DNA of 64,000 nt from Desulfitobacterium chlororespirans DSM 11544 (GCF_900143285.1 NZ_FRDN01000010.1:208766-272765); one strand, 5' to 3'; shown: positions 34,516 through 43,840, counted from the first letter of the stretch. Numbers and translations: made by a program. Notes: generated by a model from the letters alone, not told the origin.

Positions 34516-35322
34516 ATGATTATTATTGGCGAAAAAATTAATGGATCCATTCCAGCAATGGCCAAGGCCATTCAAGCAAGGAATGAAGCCGCCATTGCCG
34601 ACTGCGCCGTGAAACAGGCGGAGGCCGGTGCGAATTATCTTGATGTGTGCGCATCGGTTCCGGAAAAAATCGAGGTTGACGTATTGAAATGGTTAATCGA
34701 TCGGGTACAGAGGGCTACCGATCTTCCTATCTGTGTGGATAGTCCGAGCCCTCATTCCATTGCTGCTGTATTGCCCTTCTGTCAAAGGCCCGGTATCGTC
34801 AACTCCGTATCTATGGAAGGAGAGAAAATCGATGTGCTGTTTCCTCTCATTGCCGGGACAGAGTGGCAATGCATCGCACTTCTTTGTGACGACAAAGGAA
34901 TTCCTCATTCCGTGGAAAAACGTTTGGAAGTCTTCGCCAAAATTATGAAGAAGGCCCAAGAATTTAAGATCGATCCTTCCCGCCTCTATATAGATCCCTT
35001 AGTAGAAACTCTATCCACCCAGGAAACCACGCTGACTGTATTTGGGGAATGTGCCAGGGAAATAAAGAAACAGTATCCGGCCGTTCATGTCACAAGCGGT
35101 CTGAGCAATATTTCCTTCGGCTTGCCTGCACGCAGGCTGATCAACCAGGCCTTTCTGGTCTTAGCTATGGGGGCGGGTATGGACAGCGCCATCATCGACC
35201 CTACCAACAGGGATTTGTTAGGCCTGATCTATGCCGCAAACGCCTTATTGGAAAAGGACGAATACTGTCTGGATTATATCTCAGCTTTCAAGGAAGGTCT
35301 TATTGGTCCCTTAAAAAATTAA
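34516..35322 (+). CDS. Corrinoid:tetrahydrofolate methyltransferase (methyltransferase II)
   Basis: 268 residues, dihydropteroate synthase-like TIM barrel of the MtvA/AcsE/MetH type: MIIIGEKINGSI, YLDVCASV, ICVDSPSP, GLSNISFGLP and the MDSAIIDP end. It moves the methyl group from the methylated corrinoid protein to tetrahydrofolate. The ATG follows AGGGGGTAC. It is the first gene of the operon, with the corrinoid protein 33 bp and the UroD-type methyltransferase 0.7 kb downstream. Confidence 0.9.
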   Translation: MIIIGEKINGSIPAMAKAIQARNEAAIADCAVKQAEAGANYLDVCASVPEKIEVDVLKWLIDRVQRATDLPICVDSPSPHSIAAVLPFCQRPGIVNSVSMEGEKIDVLFPLIAGTEWQCIALLCDDKGIPHSVEKRLEVFAKIMKKAQEFKIDPSRLYIDPLVETLSTQETTLTVFGECAREIKKQYPAVHVTSGLSNISFGLPARRLINQAFLVLAMGAGMDSAIIDPTNRDLLGLIYAANALLEKDEYCLDYISAFKEGLIGPLKN

Positions 35323-35355
35323 AGTTTAAAAAACAGCAATGAGGAGGTTCATGCA

Positions 35356-35997
35356 ATGTCTAAGATCGCCGCAATCCAAAGTGCAGTTGAAACCGGAAAG
35401 AAAAAACTTATCCGGGGCCTCATCGAAGAGGCATTACAGGAAGGTCATCAAGCCGTTGACATTTTGAACAAAGGTATGATTGATGCCATGAGCATTGTCG
35501 GGGATAAATTTAAAAACGGTGAGTTATTTGTCCCGGAAATGTTGGTTGCCGCCCGAGCTATGAAAGAAGGTGTGGAGCTTTTAAAACCGTTTCTGACCAG
35601 CGGCCAGGCTTCTTCATCCGGTACATTCATCATTGGCACAGTTGAAGGGGACTTGCACGATATCGGTAAAAACCTTGTTGCGATGATGATCGAAAGTGCG
35701 GGATTCAAGGTCATTGATCTGGGCGTTGACGTCGCTCCGGAAAGGTTTGTCGAAGCAATTAAGGTGAATCCTGATTGCCACCTGGTTGGTCTCTCTGCTC
35801 TCCTGACAACAACGATGCCCTCTCTGGAAAAAACCATCAACGCGATTAATGAATCCGGCTTGAGAAACCAAGTTAAGATCATGGTGGGCGGTGCCCCTAT
35901 ATCTCAGGAGATTGCCGATGAGGTTGGCGCCGACGCTTTTGCTGCCGATGCAGCAACTGCCGCGTCCATCGCCAAAGAGCTGGCTGCTGGAGCATAA
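35356..35997 (+). CDS. Methyltransferase cognate corrinoid protein
   Basis: 213 residues. An N-terminal helical cap (about 1-85) and a cobalamin-binding domain with the base-off motif GDLHDIGKN (His about 103), LSALLTTTM and VGGAPIS. It carries the methyl group between methyltransferases I and II. The ATG follows GAGGAGG. No reductive activator gene (RACE type) is visible in this window, so reactivation of oxidised corrinoid must come from elsewhere. Confidence 0.94.
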   Translation: MSKIAAIQSAVETGKKKLIRGLIEEALQEGHQAVDILNKGMIDAMSIVGDKFKNGELFVPEMLVAARAMKEGVELLKPFLTSGQASSSGTFIIGTVEGDLHDIGKNLVAMMIESAGFKVIDLGVDVAPERFVEAIKVNPDCHLVGLSALLTTTMPSLEKTINAINESGLRNQVKIMVGGAPISQEIADEVGADAFAADAATAASIAKELAAGA

Positions 35998-36023
35998 TGT
36001 GAATCATTAAGGAGGCAGGAAAG

Positions 36024-37172
36024 ATGAACAGTCGTGAACGATTATTAACCGCTTTGAGCCATAAGGAGCCGGACCGGATTCCTCTTGATCTCGGGGCCGG
36101 ATGTTCATGCAAATTTACAAAATATTTCTACGTCAAGCTTTTGGATTATTTTGGTATCAAAGAAGAGCTTGTTATGAATCATATCCCCTACCAACTTGTC
36201 TCAGCATCGGATCAGGTATTGGATCTTTTGAAATGCGATGTGCGTTCCGCCATACTTCATCCTATCCCCCAGGTTGAAAATCCTTACGCCAGGAAATGGG
36301 AAGACGCCGACAGCTACTATTACACCAATAATTGGGGTACCCGCTACAGGATGCCTAAGCATCAGGGTCTCTATTATGACCTGGTCGGAGGTGTTCTGCA
36401 GGACTCCGAGGATGAGGAAGATGATCAAAAATTCATCTGGCCGGTACCAGAAAAATTTCCGACCGCCGATCGCCGGCAGCTGGAAGACTATCGCAGGGCA
36501 GGGTTTGCGACTACGATCTCGGAACAGTTCGGCAATGGCTTCCTCCAGCAAGGGCCGTTAATGTGGGGCTTTGAAAATTGGTTTGCTATGCTGCTTACTG
36601 AGCCGGAACGCTGCACACTGTTTATGGATAAACTGCTGGAGAAAAAAATGGAGTACTATGATAACATCTTCGAAGTTTATGGCGGACTGGTTGATGTCTG
36701 CAGTGAAGCGGATGATTTCGGCACTCAGCGGGGAACATTTATTTCCCCAAAACTCATCAAGAATATGATCCTCCCTTATCATAAGAAATTAAACGACTAC
36801 CTTAAGGCTAAGGGGGCCGGTTATATGACCTTGCATTCCTGCGGCTCGGTGGAGGCGTCCATCCCGGATATTATCGAGGCCGGTTTTGATTGCCTGAACC
36901 CGGTACAGATCTCTGCCGCCAATATGAGTCCGGAACATCTGAAGAAAACATACGGTCAGGATATTACCTTCTGGGGTGGAGGCATCAATACACAGGCGAC
37001 TCTTCCCAACGGGACACCGGAGCAGGTCAGGGAAGAGACCAAAAGAAACATCGATAGCTTTGCCAGAGACGGTGGATTTGTGTTTTCAACGGTCCACAAT
37101 GTGCAGGATGATGTTCCCATCGAAAACTTTATCGCCATGTGGGAAACCTTCCAGGATCATTGTAAGTATTGA
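36024..37172 (+). CDS. UroD-type methyltransferase I (O-demethylase substrate subunit)
   Basis: 382 residues of the uroporphyrinogen decarboxylase superfamily used by MtaA, CmuA and MtvB. Recognisable segments are MNSRERLLTALSHKEPDRIP, HSCGSVEASIPDI with His and Cys suited to zinc, and GGGINTQATLPNGTPEQV. It should demethylate a methoxy (or methylamine-like) substrate and load the corrinoid protein. With genes 34516 and 35356 it matches the phenyl methyl ether O-demethylase layout known in Desulfitobacterium and acetogens. Substrate not proven. The ATG follows AAGGAGGCAGG. Confidence 0.88.
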   Translation: MNSRERLLTALSHKEPDRIPLDLGAGCSCKFTKYFYVKLLDYFGIKEELVMNHIPYQLVSASDQVLDLLKCDVRSAILHPIPQVENPYARKWEDADSYYYTNNWGTRYRMPKHQGLYYDLVGGVLQDSEDEEDDQKFIWPVPEKFPTADRRQLEDYRRAGFATTISEQFGNGFLQQGPLMWGFENWFAMLLTEPERCTLFMDKLLEKKMEYYDNIFEVYGGLVDVCSEADDFGTQRGTFISPKLIKNMILPYHKKLNDYLKAKGAGYMTLHSCGSVEASIPDIIEAGFDCLNPVQISAANMSPEHLKKTYGQDITFWGGGINTQATLPNGTPEQVREETKRNIDSFARDGGFVFSTVHNVQDDVPIENFIAMWETFQDHCKY

Positions 37173-37217
37173 TATCTCCCTGCGTTTTTTATTATATTAA
37201 GAATAGGTTGAGTCATA

Positions 37218-37254
37218 TTAAAACCGAGTGAAGCAGCCGCTTCCTCGGTTTTAA
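37218..37254. terminator. Hairpin after the methyltransferase operon
   Basis: TTAAAACCGAG plus GAAGC pairs with GCTTC plus CTCGGTTTTAA around AGCC, with one bulged T. It is a strong 16-bp stem but has no downstream T-run on the + strand. Confidence 0.6.
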
Positions 37255-37296
37255 CGCCAAATTCACTGGTTCTTTGGGAAAGGAGGAGTCCAGGCT

Positions 37297-37845
37297 ATGG
37301 AGAAGGTTTTCGATAATCTGATCGAAGAAGTTCTGGCCTTAGGGGCAACCAGGGCAACCATCATTGACACTGACATGATCAGCTTCAGCGAAAATGTCAG
37401 GAAATTATGCGAGCAAAACTCCTGCGGCTGCTATAACCGGAACTGGATGTGTCCGCCCACAGTGGGGCCGGTTGCCGAATTGCAGAAACGGTTCGCAGGC
37501 TATAAGCGGGGCCTCTTGTTCCAGACTGTTCATCAATTGGAAGATTCTTTTGACTGGGAAGGAATGCAGGAGGGCAAGGCAGAACATACCAGGATATTCC
37601 GACAGATGGTTGAAGGTATGGAAAAGAACCCTGCCCTGAAAGAGATCCTGCCCTTTAACGCCGGCGCCTGTACCTATTGCCCGCAATGTTCCATCCTCGA
37701 CGGGGAAAAATGCCGGTTCCCCGCCAAAGCCGTGGCCTCGATTGAGTCAAACGGAATTGATGTCATGGCCCTGGTCAAGGCCGCCGGAATCCCCTATAAC
37801 AACGGCAAAAATACAGTATCCTATGTGTCCCTGATCTTGGTGTAA
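37297..37845 (+). CDS. DUF2284 cysteine-rich metal-binding protein
   Basis: 182 residues with two cysteine clusters: CEQNSCGCYNRNWMCPPTVG near 39-58 and CTYCPQCSILDGEKCRFP near 127-144. This is the pattern of DUF2284 proteins, thought to bind Fe-S clusters. It often accompanies methyltransferase or anaerobic redox genes. The ATG follows AAGGAGGAG. Its role may be electron supply to corrinoid reactivation, but this is only suggested by position. Its stop overlaps the A/T run of the convergent liv terminator. Confidence 0.82.
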   Translation: MEKVFDNLIEEVLALGATRATIIDTDMISFSENVRKLCEQNSCGCYNRNWMCPPTVGPVAELQKRFAGYKRGLLFQTVHQLEDSFDWEGMQEGKAEHTRIFRQMVEGMEKNPALKEILPFNAGACTYCPQCSILDGEKCRFPAKAVASIESNGIDVMALVKAAGIPYNNGKNTVSYVSLILV

Positions 37846-37891
37846 AAAAGAGGCGGGAACCCGATTTGTATGGCAAATCGGGTTCCCGCCT
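37844..37891 (-). terminator. Terminator of the liv operon
   Basis: On the minus strand a stem of about 18 bp, AGGCGGGAACCCGATTTG with its complement, around a 4-5-nt loop, followed by a T6 tract (A6 at 37844-37849 on the + strand). Confidence 0.92.
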
Positions 37892-37918
37892 AAATATCAA
37901 GCCTTTTAACCAGCCCTG

Positions 37919-38623
37919 CTATATTCCTAAGTAGGCTTCTTTGATATGCTCATTGTTCAACAGTTCCTGGCCCTGTCCTTCCATAATCACTCTGCCGTTT
38001 TCCAAAACATAGGCCCGGTCGCACATGCTCAGGGTTTTGGCCACGTTCTGCTCTACCAGCAGTACCGTGACCCCCTGCTGATTGATATCTTTGATGATAT
38101 CGAAAATCTGGCCGACCAGTACCGGTGAGAGCCCCAGGGAGGGTTCATCGAGAATAAGCAGATTGGGCAAGGCCATCAGCCCTCTGCCGATGGCCAGCAT
38201 CTGCTGCTGACCGCCACTGAGATTGCCCGCTTCCTGATGCTGCTTCTCCAGCAAAATGGGGAATAAGTCAAAGACCTTTTTGATAGTCTCTTTGCGTTTG
38301 GCTTTGGCCTTGGGCAGCAGGGAACCCATTTCCAAGTTCTCTTTGACCGTCATTTCCGGGAAAAGGCGCCGCCCTTCGGGGACATGGATAATTCCCTGGG
38401 AGGCGATCTTATAGCCAGGCAATTTGGCAATGTCGGTGCCGAGAAACTCCACGACTCCGCTCCTATTGGTGACAATTCCTGAGATGGTGTTTAAAATGGT
38501 TGTTTTGCCGGCTCCGTTGGCGCCCAGCAGGACCACCAGCTCTCCTTGCCTGACTTCAAAGGAAATATCCCATAAAACCTGCAGATCTTTGTAGGATGCA
38601 TTAAGGTTTTTCACTTTAAGCAT
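37919..38623 (-). CDS. livF: Branched-chain amino acid-type ABC transporter ATPase LivF
   Basis: 234 residues. Walker A GANGAGKTT, signature LSGGQQQM, Walker B LLILDEPSLGL, and IYLG-like C-terminus (KEAYLGI) typical of LivF. The ATG at 38623 is preferred: AGGTG is at the right distance, and upstream ATG/GTG codons overlap it. It overlaps the end of livG. It powers import with LivG, LivM, LivH and the binding protein. Confidence 0.92.
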   Translation of the reverse strand: MLKVKNLNASYKDLQVLWDISFEVRQGELVVLLGANGAGKTTILNTISGIVTNRSGVVEFLGTDIAKLPGYKIASQGIIHVPEGRRLFPEMTVKENLEMGSLLPKAKAKRKETIKKVFDLFPILLEKQHQEAGNLSGGQQQMLAIGRGLMALPNLLILDEPSLGLSPVLVGQIFDIIKDINQQGVTVLLVEQNVAKTLSMCDRAYVLENGRVIMEGQGQELLNNEHIKEAYLGI

Positions 38624-39335
38624 GATCATCACCTAAATATGCTTTAATTACCTCAGGATGTCCCGCTACCTCCTGGGGTTTGCCGATCGTGATTTGGCTG
38701 CCGAAATTGATGGCCAAGATGCGGTCGGAGATACCCATCATGACTTTCATGATGTGCTCGACAATGATAATGGTCATTCCCGAATCACGGATCCTTTTGA
38801 TGATGGCGATGGCTTCTTCCGACTCTCTGGGATTCAGCCCGGCGCAGGTTTCATCAAGCATGAGCAATTCCGGTTCCGTGGCCAGTGCCCTGGCGATTTC
38901 CAGCCTTTTGCGCAGAGCCAGGGGCAAACTTTTCGCTTCATAGTCTTTAAACTGGCTCAGTCCACAGAAATCCACGATCTCCTCAGCTTTATGCTTGGCT
39001 TTGGCCATGCTGTTGGTGCGCAGAAACGCCCCTACCGTAACGTTTTCCAGCACGGTCATCCGTTTTAAAGGTTTTACCACTTGAAAGGTTCTCCCGATGC
39101 CCAGGTTGCATATATCATGAGCCGGTACCTGATCAATGCGTTTTCCTTTGAAGTGTATTTCCCCTGAAGTAAGGGGGAAAAAACAGCTGATCAGATTAAA
39201 AACGGTTGTCTTTCCTGAACCATTGGGGCCAATAATTCCTAAGATCTCGCCCTTTTCCACCGTGAAACTCAGATCATTAACGGCAGCTACGCCGCCAAAG
39301 CGCTTGACAATATTTTTGGCTTCAAACAGACTCAT
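38616..39335 (-). CDS. livG: Branched-chain amino acid-type ABC transporter ATPase LivG
   Basis: 239 residues. It starts MSLFEAKNIVKRFGGVAAV, with Walker A GPNGSGKTT, a TFQ Q-loop (IGRTFQVVKPL) and Walker B LLMLDETCAGLNPRE. The signature region reads SLPLALRKRLEIARAL, a slightly altered LSxGxRxxxEIAR motif. ATG follows GGGAGGGAC, overlapping livM by 14 bp. Confidence 0.92.
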   Translation of the reverse strand: MSLFEAKNIVKRFGGVAAVNDLSFTVEKGEILGIIGPNGSGKTTVFNLISCFFPLTSGEIHFKGKRIDQVPAHDICNLGIGRTFQVVKPLKRMTVLENVTVGAFLRTNSMAKAKHKAEEIVDFCGLSQFKDYEAKSLPLALRKRLEIARALATEPELLMLDETCAGLNPRESEEAIAIIKRIRDSGMTIIIVEHIMKVMMGISDRILAINFGSQITIGKPQEVAGHPEVIKAYLGDDHA

Positions 39336-40284
39336 GCTTTGTCCCTCCCGGCCAGCCTTTCTTTTGCTTCAGCAGTCGCCCCAGGTTGGTGAGCGTGCCG
39401 ATGATCCCATTGGGCATGAACATAATGATGACGCACACCAGCAGTCCAAAGACCAGAACATTAGCCGCACCAAGGGTTGCGCGGAATACTTCCCCCAAAA
39501 TTATATAAATTGCTGCGCCGATCGTGGGGCCCCAGGTTGTTGCAGGCCCCCCCAGCATCACAACCAGAATGATCATAATTGAGACATTGACCAAATTAAA
39601 GGCAATTTTCGGATCGACAAAGGCCACATAATTCATATAAAAGGCCCCAGCCAGCCCTGTATAGAAGGCGCTGGGCAGCAAGGCAATGATTTTATAGGTG
39701 GTGGTGGGAATGCCCAGAGAGGTTGCCGCATCCTGATCTTCCCGTATGGAAACCAGATAATAGCCTATTTTTGAGTTGACAATCTTGTACGTGGTGAGCA
39801 GGGTCAGGGCCAGAATTCCTAACCCGATATAATAATAGAAGACCTTGGAAGTGATTTCCGGCATAATCAAAATCCCTTGGGCACCTTGAGTTACCGACAG
39901 GTTGGTAAACAGGATCCTGAAGATTTCACCCAGGGCCAGCATGGCCAGAGCAAAGTAGGGCCCTCTCAGCCGGAAACAAATCAGGCCGATGGGATAAGCG
40001 ATGAGGGTCGCTGCGATAGGACCCAGCAAAAGCCCCCACCAAGGGGAAATCTCCAGATAGAGGTTCAGCATGCCTGCTGAATAGGCACCTATCCCGAAAA
40101 ATGCCGCGTGGCCGAAGGAGACCTGGCCGCCGTAGCCGCCGAGCAGGTTCCAGGCTGTGCCAATCGTCGCCCAAATCAGGATGAGAATCACCATATGCAA
40201 TTGGTAAGGGGCTTTAATAAGCAGGGGAACAGCCAGCGCTGCGATCAGTGCGATCATTGTAAATAACAGGTTTTTGTTTTTCAT
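39322..40284 (-). CDS. livM: Branched-chain amino acid-type ABC permease LivM
   Basis: 320 residues with about 8-10 helices and the LivM hallmark segments GGYGGQVSFGHAAFFGIGAY and YKIIALLPSAFYTGLAGAFY (EAA-like loop region). The ATG follows AGGTGAGCGGG. It forms the channel with LivH. Confidence 0.92.
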   Translation of the reverse strand: MKNKNLLFTMIALIAALAVPLLIKAPYQLHMVILILIWATIGTAWNLLGGYGGQVSFGHAAFFGIGAYSAGMLNLYLEISPWWGLLLGPIAATLIAYPIGLICFRLRGPYFALAMLALGEIFRILFTNLSVTQGAQGILIMPEITSKVFYYYIGLGILALTLLTTYKIVNSKIGYYLVSIREDQDAATSLGIPTTTYKIIALLPSAFYTGLAGAFYMNYVAFVDPKIAFNLVNVSIMIILVVMLGGPATTWGPTIGAAIYIILGEVFRATLGAANVLVFGLLVCVIIMFMPNGIIGTLTNLGRLLKQKKGWPGGTKHESV

Positions 40285-40291
40285 ATCCCGC

Positions 40292-41167
40292 TCACCTCCT
40301 GATAAAGCTTTTTAGGCCGCCCGGCAAAAATAACAGCACCAGAATAAACATGATCAAACCCACTAAGTCTTTGTATCCCATGGAAATATAAGTCGCTCCC
40401 AGTGATTCCGCAGTACCGAGAATGATGGCTCCGACGATGGCGCCCATGGTACTGCCCATGCCCCCCAGAATGGTGATGATAAAGGATTTGGCATTAAACA
40501 GCTGCCCCACATCCGGATAGAGATAAAAGATCGGCAGCAGCAAGGACCCTCCTGCGGCGGCCAGGGCCGAACCGATGCCAAAGGTGATGACTGTGATCTG
40601 GGAAGAGTTGACCCCCATGTAGACGGCTGCGTCCCGGTCCTGAGCCGTGGCTCTGATGGACTTGCCCAAGTCTGTTTTGGTCAAAAACAGATGGAGAAGT
40701 GTGGTAAACGCTATGGCGATAAAGAAGCCGATGAGCATGGGGACACTGATGGACATATCGGCGATAAAAACGGTTTGGGATGAGTAACCGGTGGCGATGG
40801 ACCGATAGTCGGATTTAAAGATAAGCCGGGCGATTTCAGTCAGGACCAGCATGATGCCGATGGTCAGCAACACCTGATTCTGAGGAAGGATGGATTCAAC
40901 CTTCACCAGAACGTTGATCATATATTTCTGGATGACACAGCCCAGCAGAAAGGCCACGATCATGGCTGCGAACATCCCCAGATAAGGATCAAGGCCGAAT
41001 TGATGAAAACAGACATAGGTAACATACATTCCTACCATGACGATGGCGCCATGAGCAAGGTTAATGATCTTCATAACTCCCATAATCAACGTCATGCCCA
41101 GGGCAATCAAAGCGTACATAGACCCAAGCAGGATACCGGAGACCACGGATTGGCCGAATAAAACCAT
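40292..41167 (-). CDS. livH: Branched-chain amino acid-type ABC permease LivH
   Basis: 291 residues from ATG 41167, chosen because GGGGGAAG lies just upstream and the first residues MVLFGQSVVSGILLGSMYAL match LivH. Other family segments are IALGMTLIMGVMKIINLAHG and LGGMGSTMGAIVGA. The upstream end of this gene's leader carries the MITE-like element at 41199-41363, which separates it from the binding-protein gene by 270 bp. Confidence 0.9.
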   Translation of the reverse strand: MVLFGQSVVSGILLGSMYALIALGMTLIMGVMKIINLAHGAIVMVGMYVTYVCFHQFGLDPYLGMFAAMIVAFLLGCVIQKYMINVLVKVESILPQNQVLLTIGIMLVLTEIARLIFKSDYRSIATGYSSQTVFIADMSISVPMLIGFFIAIAFTTLLHLFLTKTDLGKSIRATAQDRDAAVYMGVNSSQITVITFGIGSALAAAGGSLLLPIFYLYPDVGQLFNAKSFIITILGGMGSTMGAIVGAIILGTAESLGATYISMGYKDLVGLIMFILVLLFLPGGLKSFIRR

Positions 41168-41198
41168 GATTACTTCCCCCAATTCAATGCGCGATACT

Positions 41199-41363
41199 CT
41201 AGTACTCTGTAACACCTAAATCCTTACCTTTCCGGCGGTTAAATTTCCATATGACTGCGTTGTCGTCAATCGCCATACGACTGGTATGGCTCATTCCTCC
41301 GCCTTGTCCTCCGAAAATTTTCCTCGCCGGGCAAGGCAAGCTTTAAGTGTCACAAAGTACTAG
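41199..41363. mobile_element. 165-bp MITE-like element with 22-bp imperfect inverted repeats
   Basis: CTAGTACTCTGTAACACCTAAA (41199-41220) pairs in inverse with 41342-41363 at 19 of 22 positions. A third copy of the end is at 21442. Between them is GC-rich DNA with further small inverted repeats such as CGCCATACG/ACTGGTATGGC. No gene is inside. It has split the liv operon between livK and livH and may affect read-through. Confidence 0.65.
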
Positions 41364-41437
41364 GTTGGACCAAGGGTGCCAAGAGAAGAAGACGGACTTC
41401 TTCTCTTGGTGCCGCTACTGTCTGGAGTCAGGGAATA

Positions 41438-42664
41438 TTACCGCTCTCCCCAGTTAGGAACCGGATAGACATGGGGAGCTGATTTAACCGCTTCCGGCCA
41501 GATAACTTCTAATTTGCCCTGCTGCCATTGCACCACATAAGTGTAGGGTTTGCTCTGATTGGTATAGCCTTCCCAGTCTTCAAACTTGATGGGGCCCATG
41601 ATAGTGGTTAGCTCTGTCTCTTTAAGAGCTTTTTGAATGCCTGTATTGTTGAGCTCCTGGGCTCTGTTCAAGGCATCCACAATGATGTGCATGGTTGCAT
41701 AGGCCTGGGCGCCATGGTAATCAGGCTCTTTGCCAAATTTCTTGACATAGTTATCAAAGAATTCCTTTGCTCCCGGCCAAGTGACACTGGGTACCCACAG
41801 GGTACTGGAGGCAATGTATTCCGAGGCTTCACCGGCATTTTCCTTGAATTCGGGCAGGGTATAGCCGGCCCCGCCCCCCACCAGTAATTTCGTATTGAAA
41901 TCCAGTTCTTTGGATTGTTTGACGATCATGGAGGCGTCCATCAGATAGGAGACTGCAAACACCATATCGGGATTCGTGTTCTTAACCTTGGCAAGCATGG
42001 GCTTAAAATCGATGGCTCCGGCTTCATAAGGTTGATCATAAACGATTTCTATCCCTCTTTTTTCAGCTTCGGCCCGGAAGCCGGTGGCTGAGGATTTACC
42101 AAAATCCGTGCTTTCGTAAACAATCGCAGCTGTCTTGGGCTTGATGACCTGATCAAGCATCTCCCAAAGAGCAACGGTGTATTTGCTGGCTGGAGCGGCA
42201 GTTCCCCGGAAAACCCATTCCCAGCCCTTTTTGGTAATGTCATCCGCCGATCCCGTGGTGACTAATATGGGGATGTTCATGGATTGGGCAGCACCGGCAA
42301 TCACGTTGGTGGAGGCACTGCTGTAGGCGCCGCTCAGCATGGCGACTTTATCCTGGTTGACCAGTTTTTCTGTTGCCGACTTGGCCACATCCTGTTTGCC
42401 TTGATCATCTTCAAAGAGAAGCTGAATGGATTTACCGCCGATGGTTGTTTTGCCGGCGGCTTTGAGTTCTTCATAGGCCATTTCAAAAGCGTTCTTTTCC
42501 ATATTGCCGAAAGTAGCCTCACTTCCGGTTAAGGGCAGAATGATTCCTACTTTAATCACATCTGCCGATGCTGCGGTGCTTTGACCGCCACAGCCAACCA
42601 GGGTAACCAGAAGTCCCATCATTAAGACAAAAACGGTTAGTGGTCGCCAACTTATTTTTTTCAT
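41438..42664 (-). CDS. Branched-chain amino acid-type substrate-binding lipoprotein
   Basis: 408 residues. Signal peptide with lipobox LLVTLVGCGG (Cys about 25), then the periplasmic-binding fold of the LivJ/LivK/amide-type group: VGIILPLTGSEATFGNMEKN, FEDDQGKQDVAKSATEKLVN. It is anchored outside the membrane and delivers ligand to LivHM. The ATG follows GAGGAGAGGG. Ligand may be amino acids, amides or aromatic acids; these proteins vary widely. Confidence 0.9.
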   Translation of the reverse strand: MKKISWRPLTVFVLMMGLLVTLVGCGGQSTAASADVIKVGIILPLTGSEATFGNMEKNAFEMAYEELKAAGKTTIGGKSIQLLFEDDQGKQDVAKSATEKLVNQDKVAMLSGAYSSASTNVIAGAAQSMNIPILVTTGSADDITKKGWEWVFRGTAAPASKYTVALWEMLDQVIKPKTAAIVYESTDFGKSSATGFRAEAEKRGIEIVYDQPYEAGAIDFKPMLAKVKNTNPDMVFAVSYLMDASMIVKQSKELDFNTKLLVGGGAGYTLPEFKENAGEASEYIASSTLWVPSVTWPGAKEFFDNYVKKFGKEPDYHGAQAYATMHIIVDALNRAQELNNTGIQKALKETELTTIMGPIKFEDWEGYTNQSKPYTYVVQWQQGKLEVIWPEAVKSAPHVYPVPNWGER

Positions 42665-42811
42665 TTAACCCTCTCCTCATCTCAGCTTATTTACAAACCT
42701 CAACCCCTCAACGCCAGAAGGTTCACCCCCTTTCCTTAAGCTCTGGGATGGTATGCATTTCAGCCCAGTTCCCACTTCTTTAAATCCCGGCATCCCCGCC
42801 AATTCCGCGGG

Positions 42812-43840
42812 CTATTTCTCCATAAATTCTTTTACGTCATTAAGAAAGCCGGTGCCGCTTTTTTGGGCAAATTTTGCATAAACCAAAGCAAAGTCCTCTT
42901 GCCAAATCCTTTTCTCTTCACTGTCCAGGGTGTAGATCTTGATTTGATTGCGCTTTTGCAGTTCCCTTAATTGTTCCTCATTGAGCTTTTGGGCGATATC
43001 CCTTTCCCACAGCGTCACTTCCGTCATGGTCTCCTCCAGGAGTTCCCGGGCCTGGTCCGGCAGCTGACTCCAGAATTCTTCATTGACGATGACTGTATAT
43101 CCCATAAACCCGTGTTGGCTGAGGGTTAAATAACTCTGTACCTGATCGAAGTTCTTGGTGTAAATATTGGAGATGGTGTTTTCCTGCCCTTGAGCCCGTC
43201 CTTCCTCCAGAGATTGATAGACATCATTGAAGGGCAGGTAGAGGGTGTCGGCGCCAAAGGAATGAAATTGTTCTTCCAGGATGCCCTGGGACATGATGCG
43301 AAAGGTTAATCCTTGTAAATCACCGGGTTTAGTGATAGGATGATCGTTATTGGTCAAGTGTTTGAAGCCGTTATCCCACATGGCCAGACCTTTCATATTT
43401 TTCTGCTGCAATTGAGCCAGCAGGGTTTTGCCCAAGGGTCCATCCATGATTTGATGGACGCTGTCCAGATCATCAAACAGATAGGGAAGATCCCAGATTT
43501 GCCATTGGGGCAGTAGCTGGGCGATTTTTGAGGTGGTGGGAGCGATCATCTGCACATCTCCCCTGCTTAAGGCCTCAAATTCTTCACCGTCTTTGAATAA
43601 TTGAGAATTGGGAAAGACCTGTACTTCGATGATGCCTTTGGAACGTTCCCTGACCAGGTTGGCAAAACGTATGGCGGCCAGCCCTTTGGGGGTATTTTCT
43701 TCAACGACGTGAGAGAATTTGATGATGATTTTATCTTTTTTGTCCACCTGCTGACCGTCAATGACCCGGGTCCCACATCCGGATAATAAAAGCACGATCA
43801 TGCTCATGCCCAGTATGAAGAGCCAGTTATTTCTAGCCAT
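42812..43840 (-). CDS. TRAP-type C4-dicarboxylate-binding lipoprotein (DctP/DctB-like), no TRAP permease nearby
   Basis: 342 residues. Lipobox MIVLLLSGCGT, then the DctP fold: KFSHVVEENTPKGLAAIRFA, NSQLFKDGEEFEALSRGDVQ and the MWDNGFKHLTN stretch. No DctQ/DctM membrane partners are encoded within the window. In B. subtilis an orphan DctP-like protein (DctB) works as a co-sensor with DctS/DctR, and here the two upstream genes are exactly a DctS/CitA kinase and its regulator. It is therefore more probably a sensory partner than a transport component. Confidence 0.87.
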   Translation of the reverse strand: MARNNWLFILGMSMIVLLLSGCGTRVIDGQQVDKKDKIIIKFSHVVEENTPKGLAAIRFANLVRERSKGIIEVQVFPNSQLFKDGEEFEALSRGDVQMIAPTTSKIAQLLPQWQIWDLPYLFDDLDSVHQIMDGPLGKTLLAQLQQKNMKGLAMWDNGFKHLTNNDHPITKPGDLQGLTFRIMSQGILEEQFHSFGADTLYLPFNDVYQSLEEGRAQGQENTISNIYTKNFDQVQSYLTLSQHGFMGYTVIVNEEFWSQLPDQARELLEETMTEVTLWERDIAQKLNEEQLRELQKRNQIKIYTLDSEEKRIWQEDFALVYAKFAQKSGTGFLNDVKEFMEK

